A DNA stretch of 64,000 nt from Sandaracinaceae bacterium (GCA_040218145.1 JAVJQK010000021.1:92468-156467), one strand, 5' to 3'. Positions 47,884-56,640 are shown, counted from the stretch's first letter. Program-made: numbers and translations. The notes: generated by a model not told the origin, from the letters alone.

Positions 47884-49236
47884 ACGACGAACGAAGACAG
47901 CCGCCCCGTTTCCGGACTCGACGACCTGCTCCGCCCCTTCCACGAGGCGGAGAAGCCGCGATCGCGCTGGAGGGTGGGCACCGAGGCCGAGAAGTTCGGC
48001 GTCTACGTCGCGGACGGGAGCCCCGTCCCGTTCGAGGGCGAGCGCGGGATCCAGTCCGTCCTGCTCGAGCTCTGCGACCGCCACGGCTGGTTCGCCGAGC
48101 GCGAGCACGAGGGCGGCGAGGTGATCATGCTGCGCCGCGGTGACGCGACGATCACGCTGGAGCCGGGCGCGCAGCTCGAGCTCAGCGGCGCCCCTCTCAG
48201 CACCATCCACCAGACCTGCGCGGAGTTCCGCGGCCACATGGCGGAGCTGCGGGACATCTCGGACGAGCTGGGCATCGGCTGGCTGGGGCTGGGCTTTCAC
48301 CCCTTCGCGCGCCAGGCCGACCTGCCGTGGGTGCCGAAGCTCCGCTACGGCGTGATGAAGCAGTACCTGCCCACGAGGGGCGCCCTGGCCCTCGACATGA
48401 TGCGCCGCACCTGTACGGTGCAAGCCAACTTTGACTTCCAGGACGAGGCCGACGCCACCCGCAAGACCCGCGTGTCGCTCGCGCTCTCGCCCATCGTGAC
48501 CGCGATGTTCGCGAACAGCCCCTGGGTCGAGGGGGCTCCGTCGGGCGAGGTGACCCACCGCGGGCGCGTCTGGCTCGAGGTCGATCCCGATCGCTCGGGC
48601 CTGCTCCCCTTCGCGTGGGCGGACGACTTCAGCTACCGGAGCTACGTCGAGTGGGCGCTCGACGTGCCCATGTTCCTGATCAAGCGCGGCAGCCAGATCG
48701 TGCCGAACACCGACCAGACCTTCCGCGCCTTCATGCGCGACGGCAAGAGCGGCCTCACCGCGACCTACGACGACTGGCTCACGCACCTCAACACGCTCTT
48801 CCCCGAGGTCCGGCTCAAGAAGACGCTCGAGGTGCGCGGGGCGGACGGGCAGCCGACCCCGATGGTCTGCGCCCTCCCCGCGCTCGCGAAGGGCTTCCTC
48901 TACGACGACGAGGCGCTCGCGGCGGCGGAGACGCTGGTGAGCGGGCTGGACCACGACGGCGTCGAGGCCGCGCGCGCCGGCATCGCGAAGGACGGACTGC
49001 GCGCCACGCTCGCGGGCCGCGAGGTCGGGGAGTGGGCCAACGAGCTGCTCGCGATCAGCGAGGCGGGCCTGGAGCGGCTCGGCGCGCTCAACCGTCGCGG
49101 CGAGGACGAGCGGATACACCTCTCGAAGCTGAAGGCGCTCATCCAGAACGGGAAGACGCCGGCGGACGCGATGCTCGATGACATCGACGAAGCCGCGCCG
49201 CTCCTGCCGCAGGTGCTCGAGAAGGCGCGCGTCTAG
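47881..49236 (+). CDS. gshA: Glutamate-cysteine ligase, plant/proteobacterial (GCS2-like) type
   Basis: This is the first enzyme of glutathione synthesis. Family markers include GTEAEKFGVY, EPGAQLELSGAP, GFHPFARQADLPWVPK and VQANFDFQDEADA. The family normally begins some 30 residues before GTEAEKFG. Here the upstream codons are in frame (SGLDDLLRPFHEAEKPRSRW) but contain no ATG, GTG or TTG back to a stop at 47842. The best start is the CTG at 47881, five bases after AGGAGG (47870-47875), giving 451 residues. An ATG at 47876 is out of frame and stops after two codons, so a one-base indel is the other reading. The first conventional start, GTG 47974, would remove conserved residues. Confidence 0.87.
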   Translation: MTTNEDSRPVSGLDDLLRPFHEAEKPRSRWRVGTEAEKFGVYVADGSPVPFEGERGIQSVLLELCDRHGWFAEREHEGGEVIMLRRGDATITLEPGAQLELSGAPLSTIHQTCAEFRGHMAELRDISDELGIGWLGLGFHPFARQADLPWVPKLRYGVMKQYLPTRGALALDMMRRTCTVQANFDFQDEADATRKTRVSLALSPIVTAMFANSPWVEGAPSGEVTHRGRVWLEVDPDRSGLLPFAWADDFSYRSYVEWALDVPMFLIKRGSQIVPNTDQTFRAFMRDGKSGLTATYDDWLTHLNTLFPEVRLKKTLEVRGADGQPTPMVCALPALAKGFLYDDEALAAAETLVSGLDHDGVEAARAGIAKDGLRATLAGREVGEWANELLAISEAGLERLGALNRRGEDERIHLSKLKALIQNGKTPADAMLDDIDEAAPLLPQVLEKARV

Positions 49237-49241
49237 CAGGT

Positions 49242-49389
49242 GGTTGAAGTACCGAGCCCGAAGGATCTCGGAGCGCGACGGCCCGGTTCTCGGTTCGGGG
49301 CGACGAGTAAATGCTTCAGCATTTGCGAGGAGGCACGGGCCGAGAGACGGGTCGTCCCGCCCGAGAGACGAGGAGCGAGGTTCTTCAAC
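49242..49389 (+). repeat. Long imperfect palindrome between gshA and the HU gene
   Basis: GGTTGAAGTACC (49242-49253) pairs with GGTTCTTCAAC (49379-49389), 10 of 11 matching. Inside, the stretch 49267-49293 (CTCGGAGCGCGACGGCCCGG and following) pairs imperfectly with 49340-49365. At the tip is AAATGC-TTCA-GCATTT (49309-49324). The whole 148 bp can fold as one arm, like a MITE or a bidirectional terminator for the convergent genes. There is no reading frame of interest inside. Confidence 0.65.
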
Positions 49390-49423
49390 GGACTGCTAGG
49401 CGCGCTGCTCGGCCTCCTGAAAC

Positions 49424-49747
49424 TCAGTCGTCGTCGTCGTCGTCGTCGGAGTCATCGGAGGGCAAATCGAAGCCCTCGTTGACGAGCTCCTTGAGCTCCT
49501 TGCCGACCTTGAAGAAGGGCAACCGCTTCGGCGGCACCGGCACCGTCTCACCGGTGCGCGGGTTGCGACCGTCGTAGGCCTTGTACCTGCGCACCGTGAA
49601 GCTGCCGAAGCCCCGAATCTCGATGCCTTCCCCCCGCTCGAGCGAGGCGGTCATCGTCTCGAAGATGCAGTTGACCACCTGCTCGGCCCGGCTCTTGGTG
49701 ATCTTCGACCGCCGCGCCACGGCATCGATCAGCTCGGACTTCGTCAT
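49424..49747 (-). CDS. HU/IHF-family DNA-binding protein with acidic tail
   Basis: A 107-residue protein with the complete HU/IHF fold: MTKSELIDAVARRSKITKSR, then IEIRGFGSFTVRRYKAYDGR and NPRTGETVPVPPKRLPFFK. The Pro in the beta-arm tip is present. IHF-beta is the closest pattern. The last ~15 residues are acidic and end in a run of seven Asp, encoded by GAC/GAT repeats (49424-49445 region). A poly-Asp tail is unusual for HU proteins and may tune DNA affinity. It is divergent from the large HEAT gene, with 242 bp between starts. Confidence 0.93.
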   Translation of the reverse strand: MTKSELIDAVARRSKITKSRAEQVVNCIFETMTASLERGEGIEIRGFGSFTVRRYKAYDGRNPRTGETVPVPPKRLPFFKVGKELKELVNEGFDLPSDDSDDDDDDD

Positions 49748-49989
49748 CCAGACCCCTCCTGAACCCGGGCGAGCATATCAAAGCCATTCGCCGGGTCAAA
49801 AGCGATTTCGCGCACTTGCGCCCATGCGTCTCCTGGACGCCCGGAGCCGGCCCGGGGCTCGCGGCCGAGCTGTGACCAATACGTGACCATCGCCGTTGAA
49901 GTCGCGGCGCGGGTTTGGCTATCGTGCGGCGGATTTCGGGCGCTTCGGGCTGGCGCGGTCGCCGCCGACGGAACCCGAGGGGGAACACG

Positions 49990-52380
49990 ATGGATCCCAA
50001 TACGAACCTGCAGGACGACGGTCACGACGACCTCCCCGATCTTCCCGGCGACGACGCCTTCGCGGCCGCGGACCTCGGCCCGCCGCTCGGCGACGACGAC
50101 GCTCTGGCCAAGATGGGCAGCCGCACCCCGATCTGGGGGTGGGCCGTGCTGCTCGTCCTCATCCTCGGCGTCGGCGGCGTCGGCGTCGTCTGGTGGCAGC
50201 AGAACGAGGCCTATAACGCGCGCTGGATGGCCTATCAGGACGCGCAGGAGAACGCCTCGGACCGCGAGGACTTCCTCCAGCGCATCCGCGGGATGCTCCC
50301 GGACACCAAGTACGAGGACGTCAAGATCCGCATCTTGCAGAAGATGGCGGAGTACGAGGACGCCGAGTCGGTCCCGGTGATCATCGACCAGCTCGACTCC
50401 GAGGTCCCGACCGTGGTCACCGCGGCCGCTCGGGCGCTCGCCGCGATCGGCTCGCCGGAGGCGGACCCCGCGAAGCCCCGCCTGCTCGCGGTGCTCCCGA
50501 ACGCCCCGACCGGCGCCCGCGCGGCCGTCGTCTGGGCGCTGGCGGTGCTCGGTGAGTCGGCCGCGGCCGACGCGATCATCGAGGAGTTCAGCTCGGGCCG
50601 CCTCCAGGGCCAGCCCGGCTTCGACCCGCGCGTGATCAGCGACGTGCTCGGCCCGGAGCGGCTCAGCAGCAACGATCTCCTCAACCACGAGGAGACGTCG
50701 GTCCGGACCCTCACCGCGGCGGCGCTCGCCGAGACGGGCTCGCCCGACGTGATCGACCCGCTCAGCCGCATGACGGACTTCGAGCTCGGTCGGGAGGAGC
50801 CGGACGAGCCGGACGAGAACGTGCTCCGCTCCATCGCGTCCGGCCTCGGCCGGGCCGGCGACCCGCGCGCGGGCGGCCCGCTCTTCCGCATCCTGGAGAA
50901 CCAGCCGCGCATGCGCACCGCGGTGCTCGAGTCGCTCCGCAAGACGGTCGGCGCCCCCGGCATCGCCGCGCTGCTCGCGGGCGCCGAGGACATCGAGATC
51001 CGGCGCGAGCTCGTCGCGATGATCGGCGACAGCCACGATCCGCGCGCGGCCGACACGCTCGCCGAGTACGTCTCGGACGAGGACGAGGAGATCAAGCAGA
51101 GCGCGGCCTTCGGGCTCGCCGAGCTGGGCGATGCGCGAGCGGTGCCGGCCCTCATCGAGCTCGCCGAGGGGCTCGACCTGACGGTCGCGCGCGAGGCGCT
51201 CTCCAAGCTCCAGCGTCTGGGCGCGGAGAACGCGGCCGACGGCCTCGTCGCGATGCTCGAGAACGAGGAGCGCTACCTCGCGCGCCGCGCGAACATCCTG
51301 CGCGCGCTCGGCACGACCGGCGCGACCCACGTCGGCGCCGTGATCGAGCGGCGCCTCGACGGCGACGACGTCGCGAGCGCGGCGGCGGCCCTCGCCGACC
51401 TCGACTACGACCCGGCCTACGACCGCCTGCTCCGCATGATCCCGCGCGGCGACACGGACTTCTCGCAGCCCTCGGTGGCGAACGAGGTCCCCTTCATGAA
51501 CCGCACCGCGGCGGTGCGCGCGCTCGGACGCTACGGCCGCCCGGACGCGGCCGAGGCGCTGATGGAGATCATCGAGGATCCCCTCGACGACCGGCGTCTG
51601 CGTCAGGACGCGGGCCTCGCGCTCGGCGCGATCGCGACCCCCGAGGTGCTCGCCCAGGTCCTCGAGAAGCTCCGCGACCCGGAGCTCGACGAGGTCGCCA
51701 AGCGCTACTACGTCGGCACGCTCTGGCAGAACCCCTCGCAGGACGTCGCGGCGGATCTGATGGAGCTCGTCGCGAGCGCCGACACTCCGCCCGACGTCAA
51801 GCGCGCCGCGTCGCTCGCGGTCGGCTACGCGGCGGATCCCTCGCTCGATCAGCGCGTCGCGCAGATGCTGGCCAACGAGGGCACGCAGCGCGAGGCCGCG
51901 TTCATGATCGTGCTCGGCGGCAGCGCCGAGAACGCCCGCGCGCTCCTCGAGGCCCTCGCCGGCAACCCGGAGCTCCAGCAGGTGCTGCTCTTCAGCATCC
52001 GCGACGACGAGAGCAACGCCTTCAACCTCATCACGGGCGGCAACTTCGAGTCCGGCCAGGTCTGGCGGCGCCTGCGGGTGGCCCACATCCTCAACCGGGG
52101 CGAAGGAGACAACCGCCACGGCTACGTCTGGAACCACCTCATCCAGCGGCTGAAGAGCGGCTGGGACGGCCACGACGGAATGACCCCGCGTCAGATCCGC
52201 GAGCGCATCTGGAACGCGCTCCGCGGCGACGACGCGGAGCTGCGCACCCTGGCCGCGCAGGTGCTGGCGTCGATGGACGAGCGCGGCCTCTTGATGGCGG
52301 CGCGCGACCAGGGAGGACCCGGATCGGACGAGGCCCGGAACAAGCTCCGCGAGCTCAACAACCCGGAAGCCGCGCAGTAG
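49990..52380 (+). CDS. Large membrane-anchored HEAT-repeat protein
   Basis: The product has 796 residues, starting at ATG 49990 after a GAGGGGGA leader. An acidic cytoplasmic N-terminus (about residues 1-45) precedes one membrane helix (about 46-70, TPIWGWAVLLVLILGVGGVG). More than 700 residues of HEAT repeats follow, predicted to lie in the periplasm (VPVIIDQLDSEVPTVVTAAA; AVPALIELAEGLDLTVAREA). This is one of several HEAT-repeat envelope proteins in the window and the largest. No catalytic motif is visible. A strong hairpin follows the stop (52405). Function unknown. Confidence 0.88.
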   Translation: MDPNTNLQDDGHDDLPDLPGDDAFAAADLGPPLGDDDALAKMGSRTPIWGWAVLLVLILGVGGVGVVWWQQNEAYNARWMAYQDAQENASDREDFLQRIRGMLPDTKYEDVKIRILQKMAEYEDAESVPVIIDQLDSEVPTVVTAAARALAAIGSPEADPAKPRLLAVLPNAPTGARAAVVWALAVLGESAAADAIIEEFSSGRLQGQPGFDPRVISDVLGPERLSSNDLLNHEETSVRTLTAAALAETGSPDVIDPLSRMTDFELGREEPDEPDENVLRSIASGLGRAGDPRAGGPLFRILENQPRMRTAVLESLRKTVGAPGIAALLAGAEDIEIRRELVAMIGDSHDPRAADTLAEYVSDEDEEIKQSAAFGLAELGDARAVPALIELAEGLDLTVAREALSKLQRLGAENAADGLVAMLENEERYLARRANILRALGTTGATHVGAVIERRLDGDDVASAAAALADLDYDPAYDRLLRMIPRGDTDFSQPSVANEVPFMNRTAAVRALGRYGRPDAAEALMEIIEDPLDDRRLRQDAGLALGAIATPEVLAQVLEKLRDPELDEVAKRYYVGTLWQNPSQDVAADLMELVASADTPPDVKRAASLAVGYAADPSLDQRVAQMLANEGTQREAAFMIVLGGSAENARALLEALAGNPELQQVLLFSIRDDESNAFNLITGGNFESGQVWRRLRVAHILNRGEGDNRHGYVWNHLIQRLKSGWDGHDGMTPRQIRERIWNALRGDDAELRTLAAQVLASMDERGLLMAARDQGGPGSDEARNKLRELNNPEAAQ

Positions 52381-52404
52381 CGTCGGCGCGTCCGGTTCGA
52401 CAGG

Positions 52405-52424
52405 AGGCCCGCTTCGGCGGGCCT
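52405..52424 (+). terminator. Hairpin terminator with TTCG loop
   Basis: AGGCCCGC (52405-52412), loop TTCG, GCGGGCCT (52417-52424): a perfect 8-bp stem with a stable tetraloop, 25 bp after the HEAT gene stop. It is followed by TCGTCGTT, a weak T-rich stretch. Confidence 0.65.
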
Positions 52425-52487
52425 TCGTCGTTCCGTCGCCCGCATCCGCCGGCGCTCGGGCCTTCGCGGGTCCGCGCTCGACTCTCG

Positions 52488-53222
52488 GGGAGCGAGAGCG
52501 GGGAGCGGGAGCGGGAACGGCGGCGGGAACGGACTCGGAAGCGGACTCGGAAGCGGACTCGGAAGCGGAGGCGGATGCGGAGGCGGATGCGGACGCGGAA
52601 GCGGAGGCGGATGCGGAAGCGGCCGCGGATGCGGATGCGGTGGCGGACTCCAACCGCACCCGAATCCCCTGCGCCCGGGTCGCTCAGCTGCACCCGCCTC
52701 CAGCGCCTCTCGAGCAGATTCATCCGCAGAGTTCACGAGCCCAGCGACCCTCTCGTCGCCGACGAACCCGAGCGCGACGAACGCTGCCGCGACCGCCGCC
52801 GCACCCGCACTCGCGACCCAGTCCGCGCCCCTTCCGCGACCGAGTCCGCGACCCCTTCCGCGACCGCTCCCGCGCCCGCGACCGAGTCCGCCTCCGCGAC
52901 CGCATCCGCGACCGAGTCCGCTTCCGCGACCGCTCCCGCGACCGAATCCGCTTCCGCGACCGCATCCGCGACCGAGTCCGCGACCGCCTCGGCTGCCGAG
53001 TCCGCGACCGAGTCCGCGACCGAGTCCGCTTCCGCGACCGCTTCCGCGACAGCTCCCGCGACCGAATCCGCATCCGAGTCCGCTTCCGCGACCGCATCCG
53101 CGACCGCATCCGCGACCGCATCCGCGACCGAGTCCGCGACCGCTGCAGTGACCGCCGCGACCGCCTCGGCTGCCGAGTCCGCGATTGCCTCGGCTGCCGA
53201 GTCCGCGATTGCTGCCGCGTCT
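52488..53222 (+). repeat. Tandem array C: two sub-arrays in opposite orientation
   Basis: The left sub-array (about 52488-52650) is purine-rich, with units such as GGACTCGGAAGCGG and GCGGATGCGGA. The right sub-array (about 52830-53222) is pyrimidine-rich, with CCGAGTCCGCTTCCGCGACC units, the reverse complement of the same consensus. Between them lie about 175 bp of unique sequence. On the minus strand that part could encode a hydrophobic segment (VASAGAAAVAAAFVALGFVG) inside a long low-complexity frame. I do not call a gene: every frame is open because the hexamer is stop-free. The array ends about 140 bp before the trans-sulfuration gene. Confidence 0.85.
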
Positions 53223-53364
53223 GCGTCGTGACCGTTTCGCGCCGCGTTCGTTGCCGGCCTCGCCCCTCGCCGAGGGCTGGCCGGCGATCCCGCGCCACCC
53301 ATCCGAGGCGGCGTGGTCCCGCGCGCCTTCCCCGTGGCTTCGCTTTGCGCCACCCTCGTCCGCG

Positions 53365-54555
53365 ATGACCGACCGCCCGAAGCGAACGATCGACACGCAG
53401 GCCGTGCACGCGGGGGAGCCGCGCTCCTATCCCTACGACGCGCTGGCCGCGCCCATCGCGCAGACCGCCACCTACACCTTCGCCAACACCCAGGAGCTGC
53501 ACGACTTCTTTCAGGGCAAGACGGAGCGCGAGGAGTACGGGCGCTACGGCAACCCCACCGTGCGGCTCGTCGAGGAGAAGGTCGCCGCGCTCGAGGGGGC
53601 CGAGGACGCGGTGGCGTTCGCGAGCGGCATGGCCGCAGTCACCACGACCATCCTCGCGCTCGTGAAGTCGGGCTCGCACGTGATCCTCTTCAGCGACTGC
53701 TACCGCCGCACGCGGCAGTTCGTGAAGGTCGTGCTCGGGCGCTTCGGGGTCGAGCACACGCTCGTGCCGCCCGCGGATCTCGACGCGCTGAAGGCCGCCA
53801 TTCGCCCCGAGACGCGACTCATCGTCAGCGAGGCGCCGACCAACCCGTTCAACACTGTGCTCGATCTGCCGAAGCTCGCCGCCATCGCGAAGGAGCACCG
53901 GGTCAAGACGATGATCGACAGCACCTTCGCCACGCCCGTGAACCTGCGGCCCTTCGAGCACGGGATCGACCTCGTCGTGCACTCGGGCACGAAGTACCTC
54001 GGCGGGCACAACGACGTGCTCGCGGGCGTCGTGGCCGGCAAGCACGGCTTCGTCTCGCTCATCCGTGATCTGCGTCACGTGCTCGGCGCGGTGATGGACC
54101 CGCACGCCGCCTACCTCGTGCACCGCGGGCTCAAGACCCTCGCGGTGCGCGTGGCGCGCCAGAACCAGAACGCCCAGGCGCTGGCCGAGGCGCTCGAGGG
54201 GCACCCCAAGGTCAAGCAGGTCTGGTATCCGGGCCTCGCGAGCCATCCCCAGCACGGCATCGCCAAGCAGCTCATGGCGCCGGGCTATGGCGGCGTCGTG
54301 ACCTTCGCCCTCGACGCCACGCTCGAGCAGGGCTCGAAGTTCGTCGACGCGCTCGAGATCCCGCGCATCGCGCCGAGCCTCGGCGGCGTGGAGAGCCTCG
54401 TCGAGCAGCCGGCGCTGATGAGCTACTACGAGCTGTCGACCGAGCAGCGCCTCGAGATCGGCATCCCGGACGAGCTGATCCGCTACGCGGTCGGGCTCGA
54501 GGACGCGGACGAGCTGATCGCGGACGTCCTGCGCGCCCTGGAGCAGATCGCATGA
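53365..54555 (+). CDS. Cystathionine gamma-synthase / beta-lyase type PLP enzyme
   Basis: A 396-residue fold-type I PLP enzyme of the Cys/Met metabolism family. It has the YGRYGNPT signature near residue 55, the substrate and cofactor region [14 protein letters not shown] (about 87-100), and the PLP lysine in [12 protein letters not shown] (near 211). The C-terminal [17 protein letters not shown] is also characteristic. Gamma-synthase, beta-lyase, gamma-lyase and O-acylhomoserine sulfhydrylase cannot be told apart with certainty here. The ATG at 53365 gives the normal length. The stop overlaps the next gene's start (ATGA). Confidence 0.93.
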   Translation: MTDRPKRTIDTQAVHAGEPRSYPYDALAAPIAQTATYTFANTQELHDFFQGKTEREEYGRYGNPTVRLVEEKVAALEGAEDAVAFASGMAAVTTTILALVKSGSHVILFSDCYRRTRQFVKVVLGRFGVEHTLVPPADLDALKAAIRPETRLIVSEAPTNPFNTVLDLPKLAAIAKEHRVKTMIDSTFATPVNLRPFEHGIDLVVHSGTKYLGGHNDVLAGVVAGKHGFVSLIRDLRHVLGAVMDPHAAYLVHRGLKTLAVRVARQNQNAQALAEALEGHPKVKQVWYPGLASHPQHGIAKQLMAPGYGGVVTFALDATLEQGSKFVDALEIPRIAPSLGGVESLVEQPALMSYYELSTEQRLEIGIPDELIRYAVGLEDADELIADVLRALEQIA

Positions 54556-54821
54556 GCGACGTCAGCGACGAGGACCTCGACGCGCTGACCGCGCGCATCC
54601 GCGACCATCGACGCCGCCAGCGCAACGCCAAGCTCGTGGGCGTCGCGGCGGCCTTCGCCGGCCTCGTGCTCGCCCTCGTCGTGATGTTCACCATGCAGTC
54701 CATGGACATGCGGCACCTCGGCCGGCGCGCCTTCTGGCTCGTCGCCGCCCTCGGCGCCTTCGCGGGCGCCGCCCTCTACGGCAAGCTCGACCCCAAGGAA
54801 GACATCTCCGACCTCGAGTGA
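54552..54821 (+). CDS. Small two-helix membrane protein
   Basis: An 89-residue protein coupled by ATGA to the PLP enzyme. A charged, basic N-terminus (LTARIRDHRRRQRNAK) precedes two membrane helices (VGVAAAFAGLVLALVVMF and AFWLVAALGAFAGAALYG), and the C-terminus is acidic (KLDPKEDISDLE). No family recognised. Translational coupling to a metabolic enzyme may be coincidental. Confidence 0.75.
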   Translation: MSDVSDEDLDALTARIRDHRRRQRNAKLVGVAAAFAGLVLALVVMFTMQSMDMRHLGRRAFWLVAALGAFAGAALYGKLDPKEDISDLE

Positions 54822-54949
54822 GCCGCCGCGCTCAGCCGCCGCCTTCGCCGCCCGAGGTCTGCGCCTCTGCCATGCCCTGCCAGAGGTAGATACGGAAACC
54901 TCGCTGTCGCGGTAGATGCGACGCTCGCCAGAGACGTCCCTGGAGACGC

Positions 54950-55520
54950 GGACCGAGGCAGACGCCGCCGGGGCACGCGGAGGCCGACACAGCGTGCGCC
55001 GAGACGGGCGGAGGCAGACGCCGCGGGCGACTCCGACCGAAGCCGAAGCCACCCTCGCCTCGCTCAGCGCCGACGCCGACAGAGCGTGCGCCGAGGTGGG
55101 CGGAGGCAGACGCCGCGGAGCAACTCCGACCAGAGAGACGGATCCACCCTCGCCTCGCTCAGCGCGGAGGCCGACACAGCGTGCGCCGAGGCGGGCGGAG
55201 GCAGACGCCGCGGGGTGACTCCGACCGGAGCCGGAGCCCCCCTCGCCGCTCAGCGCGGAGGCCGACACAGCGTGCGCCGAGGCGGGCGGAGGCAGACGCC
55301 GCGGGGTGACTCCGACCGGGCCGGAGCCCCCCTCGCCGCTCAGCGCGGAGGCCGACAGAGCGTGCGCCGAGGTGGGCGGAGGCAGACGCCGCGGGGTGAC
55401 TCGGAGCCGGAGCCACCCTCGCTTCGCTCAGCGCGGAGGCGGACAGAGCGCGCGCCGAGGCGGGCGGAGGCAGACGCCGCGGGGTGACTCCGACCGAAGC
55501 CGGAGCCACCCTCGCCTCGC
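54950..55520 (+). repeat. Tandem array D: six 88-95-bp units plus a partial one
   Basis: Units start with GGGCGGAGGCAGACGCCGCGG at 55006, 55098, 55193, 55284, 55374 and 55462, with spacings of 92, 95, 91, 90 and 88 bp. A partial unit begins near 54955. Each unit continues with GTGACTCCGACCGGAGCCGG, CACCCTCGCCTCGCTCAGCG and GCGGAGGCCGACACAGCGTG. Stop-free frames exist on both strands (Ser/Ala/Arg-rich), but units vary in length by one and two bases, which shifts the frame, so coding is unlikely. The array begins about 130 bp after the small membrane protein gene and runs to the four-helix-bundle stop codon. Confidence 0.88.
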
Positions 55521-55847
55521 TCACCCGCGATGCATCAGCTTCCACATCGTCGCGCGCGCCTTGTCCGCCCAGTCCGCGGGCCCCTCCACCGCCTCATCGC
55601 TCACGTACCCGAGCGCTGCGGCCGCGAGCAGCCAGACCCGCGCCTCGCCCGCCGACCCATAAGCCGTGCCGAACCGCTCGCGCTCGTGCCCGCCGACCCG
55701 CTTCTCGCCCTCGGCCAAGTTGCCGACCACGCTCGCCGCGCTGTCCCGCATCTGCCGAGCCAGGTTCTTGTCGTGCTTCGCGACCTGTTCCCAGATCGGC
55801 TTCACGGAGCGCAGCCAAACGATCGCTTCTTCGGTGATCCGGAGCAT
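55521..55847 (-). CDS. Four-helix-bundle protein of the S23/IVP (23S rRNA intervening sequence) family
   Basis: A 108-residue all-helical protein. ATG 55847 follows GGAGGAG by four bases. Features match the four-helix-bundle family TIGR02436: an N-terminal helix around WLRSVKPIWEQVAKHDKNLA, SAASVVGNLAEGEKR (the family's S-x-x-N-x-x-EG signature), ERFGTAYGSAGEARVWLLAA (the core tyrosine and EA residues), and a final helix. Members are found inside 23S rRNA genes and, as Avd, in diversity-generating retroelements, where the bundle binds nucleic acid. Neither an rRNA nor a reverse transcriptase is nearby; instead array D touches its stop and array E lies beyond its 5' end. Confidence 0.88.
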   Translation of the reverse strand: MLRITEEAIVWLRSVKPIWEQVAKHDKNLARQMRDSAASVVGNLAEGEKRVGGHERERFGTAYGSAGEARVWLLAAAALGYVSDEAVEGPADWADKARATMWKLMHRG

Positions 55848-55872
55848 CTCGCTCCTCCATCGGAGACAACCC

Positions 55873-55976
55873 GGGTGTCGACCTGACACCCATCGTCCTC
55901 ACCCCGCCCGCCGCAGGACGCGGGTGGGCTAGTCAAGGACGAGGGCCCGTAGGGCCCGAAGCCAGCCGCAGGCTGG
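55873..55976 (+). repeat. Hairpin cluster 5, upstream of the four-helix-bundle gene
   Basis: Three perfect stems: GGGTGTC-gacct-GACACCC (55873-55891), GGGCCC-GTA-GGGCCC (55943-55957) and CCAGCC-GCA-GGCTGG (55962-55976). The last two have three-base GNA loops. The first lies 26 bp before the four-helix-bundle start and could be its operator. Confidence 0.7.
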
Positions 55977-56094
55977 GGCCGCAGGCCTCCTTTACTCGCC
56001 CTCCCGCGTCCGGCACCGTCGATGGCGGAGGACGAGTGCCATCCACCTTGCTGATGTCGAGCGGAGCGAGACAGCCGGCGACCGAGGGCGAGCA

Positions 56095-56640
56095 GGGTAG
56101 CGGAGGCGGAGGCAGCGGAGGCGGCAGCGGTCGCAGAGGCGGAGTCGGCGGCGGAGTCGGCAGCGGACGCGGAGGCGGCAGCGGAAGCGGGCGCGGAAGC
56201 GGGCGCGGAAGCGGGCGCGGAAGCGGGCGCGGAAGCGGAGACGAGCGCGGAGGCGGGCGCGGAAGCGGGCGCGGAGGCGGGCGCGGAAGCGGGCGCGGAG
56301 GCGGGCGCGGAAGCGGGCGCGGAAGCGGGCGCGGAGGCGGACGCGGAGGCGGGCGCGGAAGCGGTCGCGGAGGCGGACGCGGAGGCGGGCGCGGACGCGG
56401 AGGCGGACGCGGAGGCGGGCGCGGAGGCGGGCGCGGAAGCGGTCGGAGGCGGGCGCGGAAGCGGAGGCGGAAGCGGGTGCGGCGGCGGAAGCCGGTGCGG
56501 CAGCGGAAGCGGTCGCGGAAGCCGGTGCGGCAGCGGTCGCGGGTGCGGCAGCGGACGCGGAATCGGAGGCGGACGCGGAGTCGGCAGCGGAGTCAGCGGA
56601 CACGGGCGCCGGCGCGGAGAAGGAAGCGGGACAGGAACCG
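56095..56640 (+). repeat. Tandem array E: hexamer/12-mer minisatellite with one phase break
   Basis: About 540 bp of GCGGAAGCGGGC and GCGGAGGCGGGC units. The regular hexamer phase is broken once near 56444, where GGTCGGAGGC stands for the expected GGTCGCGGAGGC (two bases missing). On the minus strand the frame reads Ala-Ser-Ala-Pro repeats. Joined across the break it could be preceded by a short hydrophobic stretch (VAVIVVAVGSC, start GTG near 56668), like a broken lipoprotein gene. The hydrophobic stretch lacks positive residues and no ribosome site is convincing, so I call only the repeat. Confidence 0.85.

Noticed and set aside
53225..53364. SAM riboswitch or other leader element before the trans-sulfuration gene
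   Set aside because: The 140-bp leader shows no recognisable riboswitch core.
52191..53396. 401-codon minus-strand frame through array C containing a membrane-helix-like segment
   Set aside because: It runs antisense into the HEAT gene, is Gly/Arg/Pro repeat for most of its length, and has no convincing start. Kept as a remark in the array entry.
54950..55520. CRISPR or repeated protein domain in array D
   Set aside because: Whole 90-bp units repeat with no variable spacers, and frame-shifting length changes exclude a repeated domain.
54483..55545. Ser/Ala/Arg-rich frames across array D on the minus strand
   Set aside because: Units vary by one and two bases, so no single frame stays in register over the array.
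55521..55847. Diversity-generating retroelement around the Avd-like four-helix-bundle gene
   Set aside because: No reverse transcriptase, template/variable repeat pair or target C-type lectin gene was found in the window.
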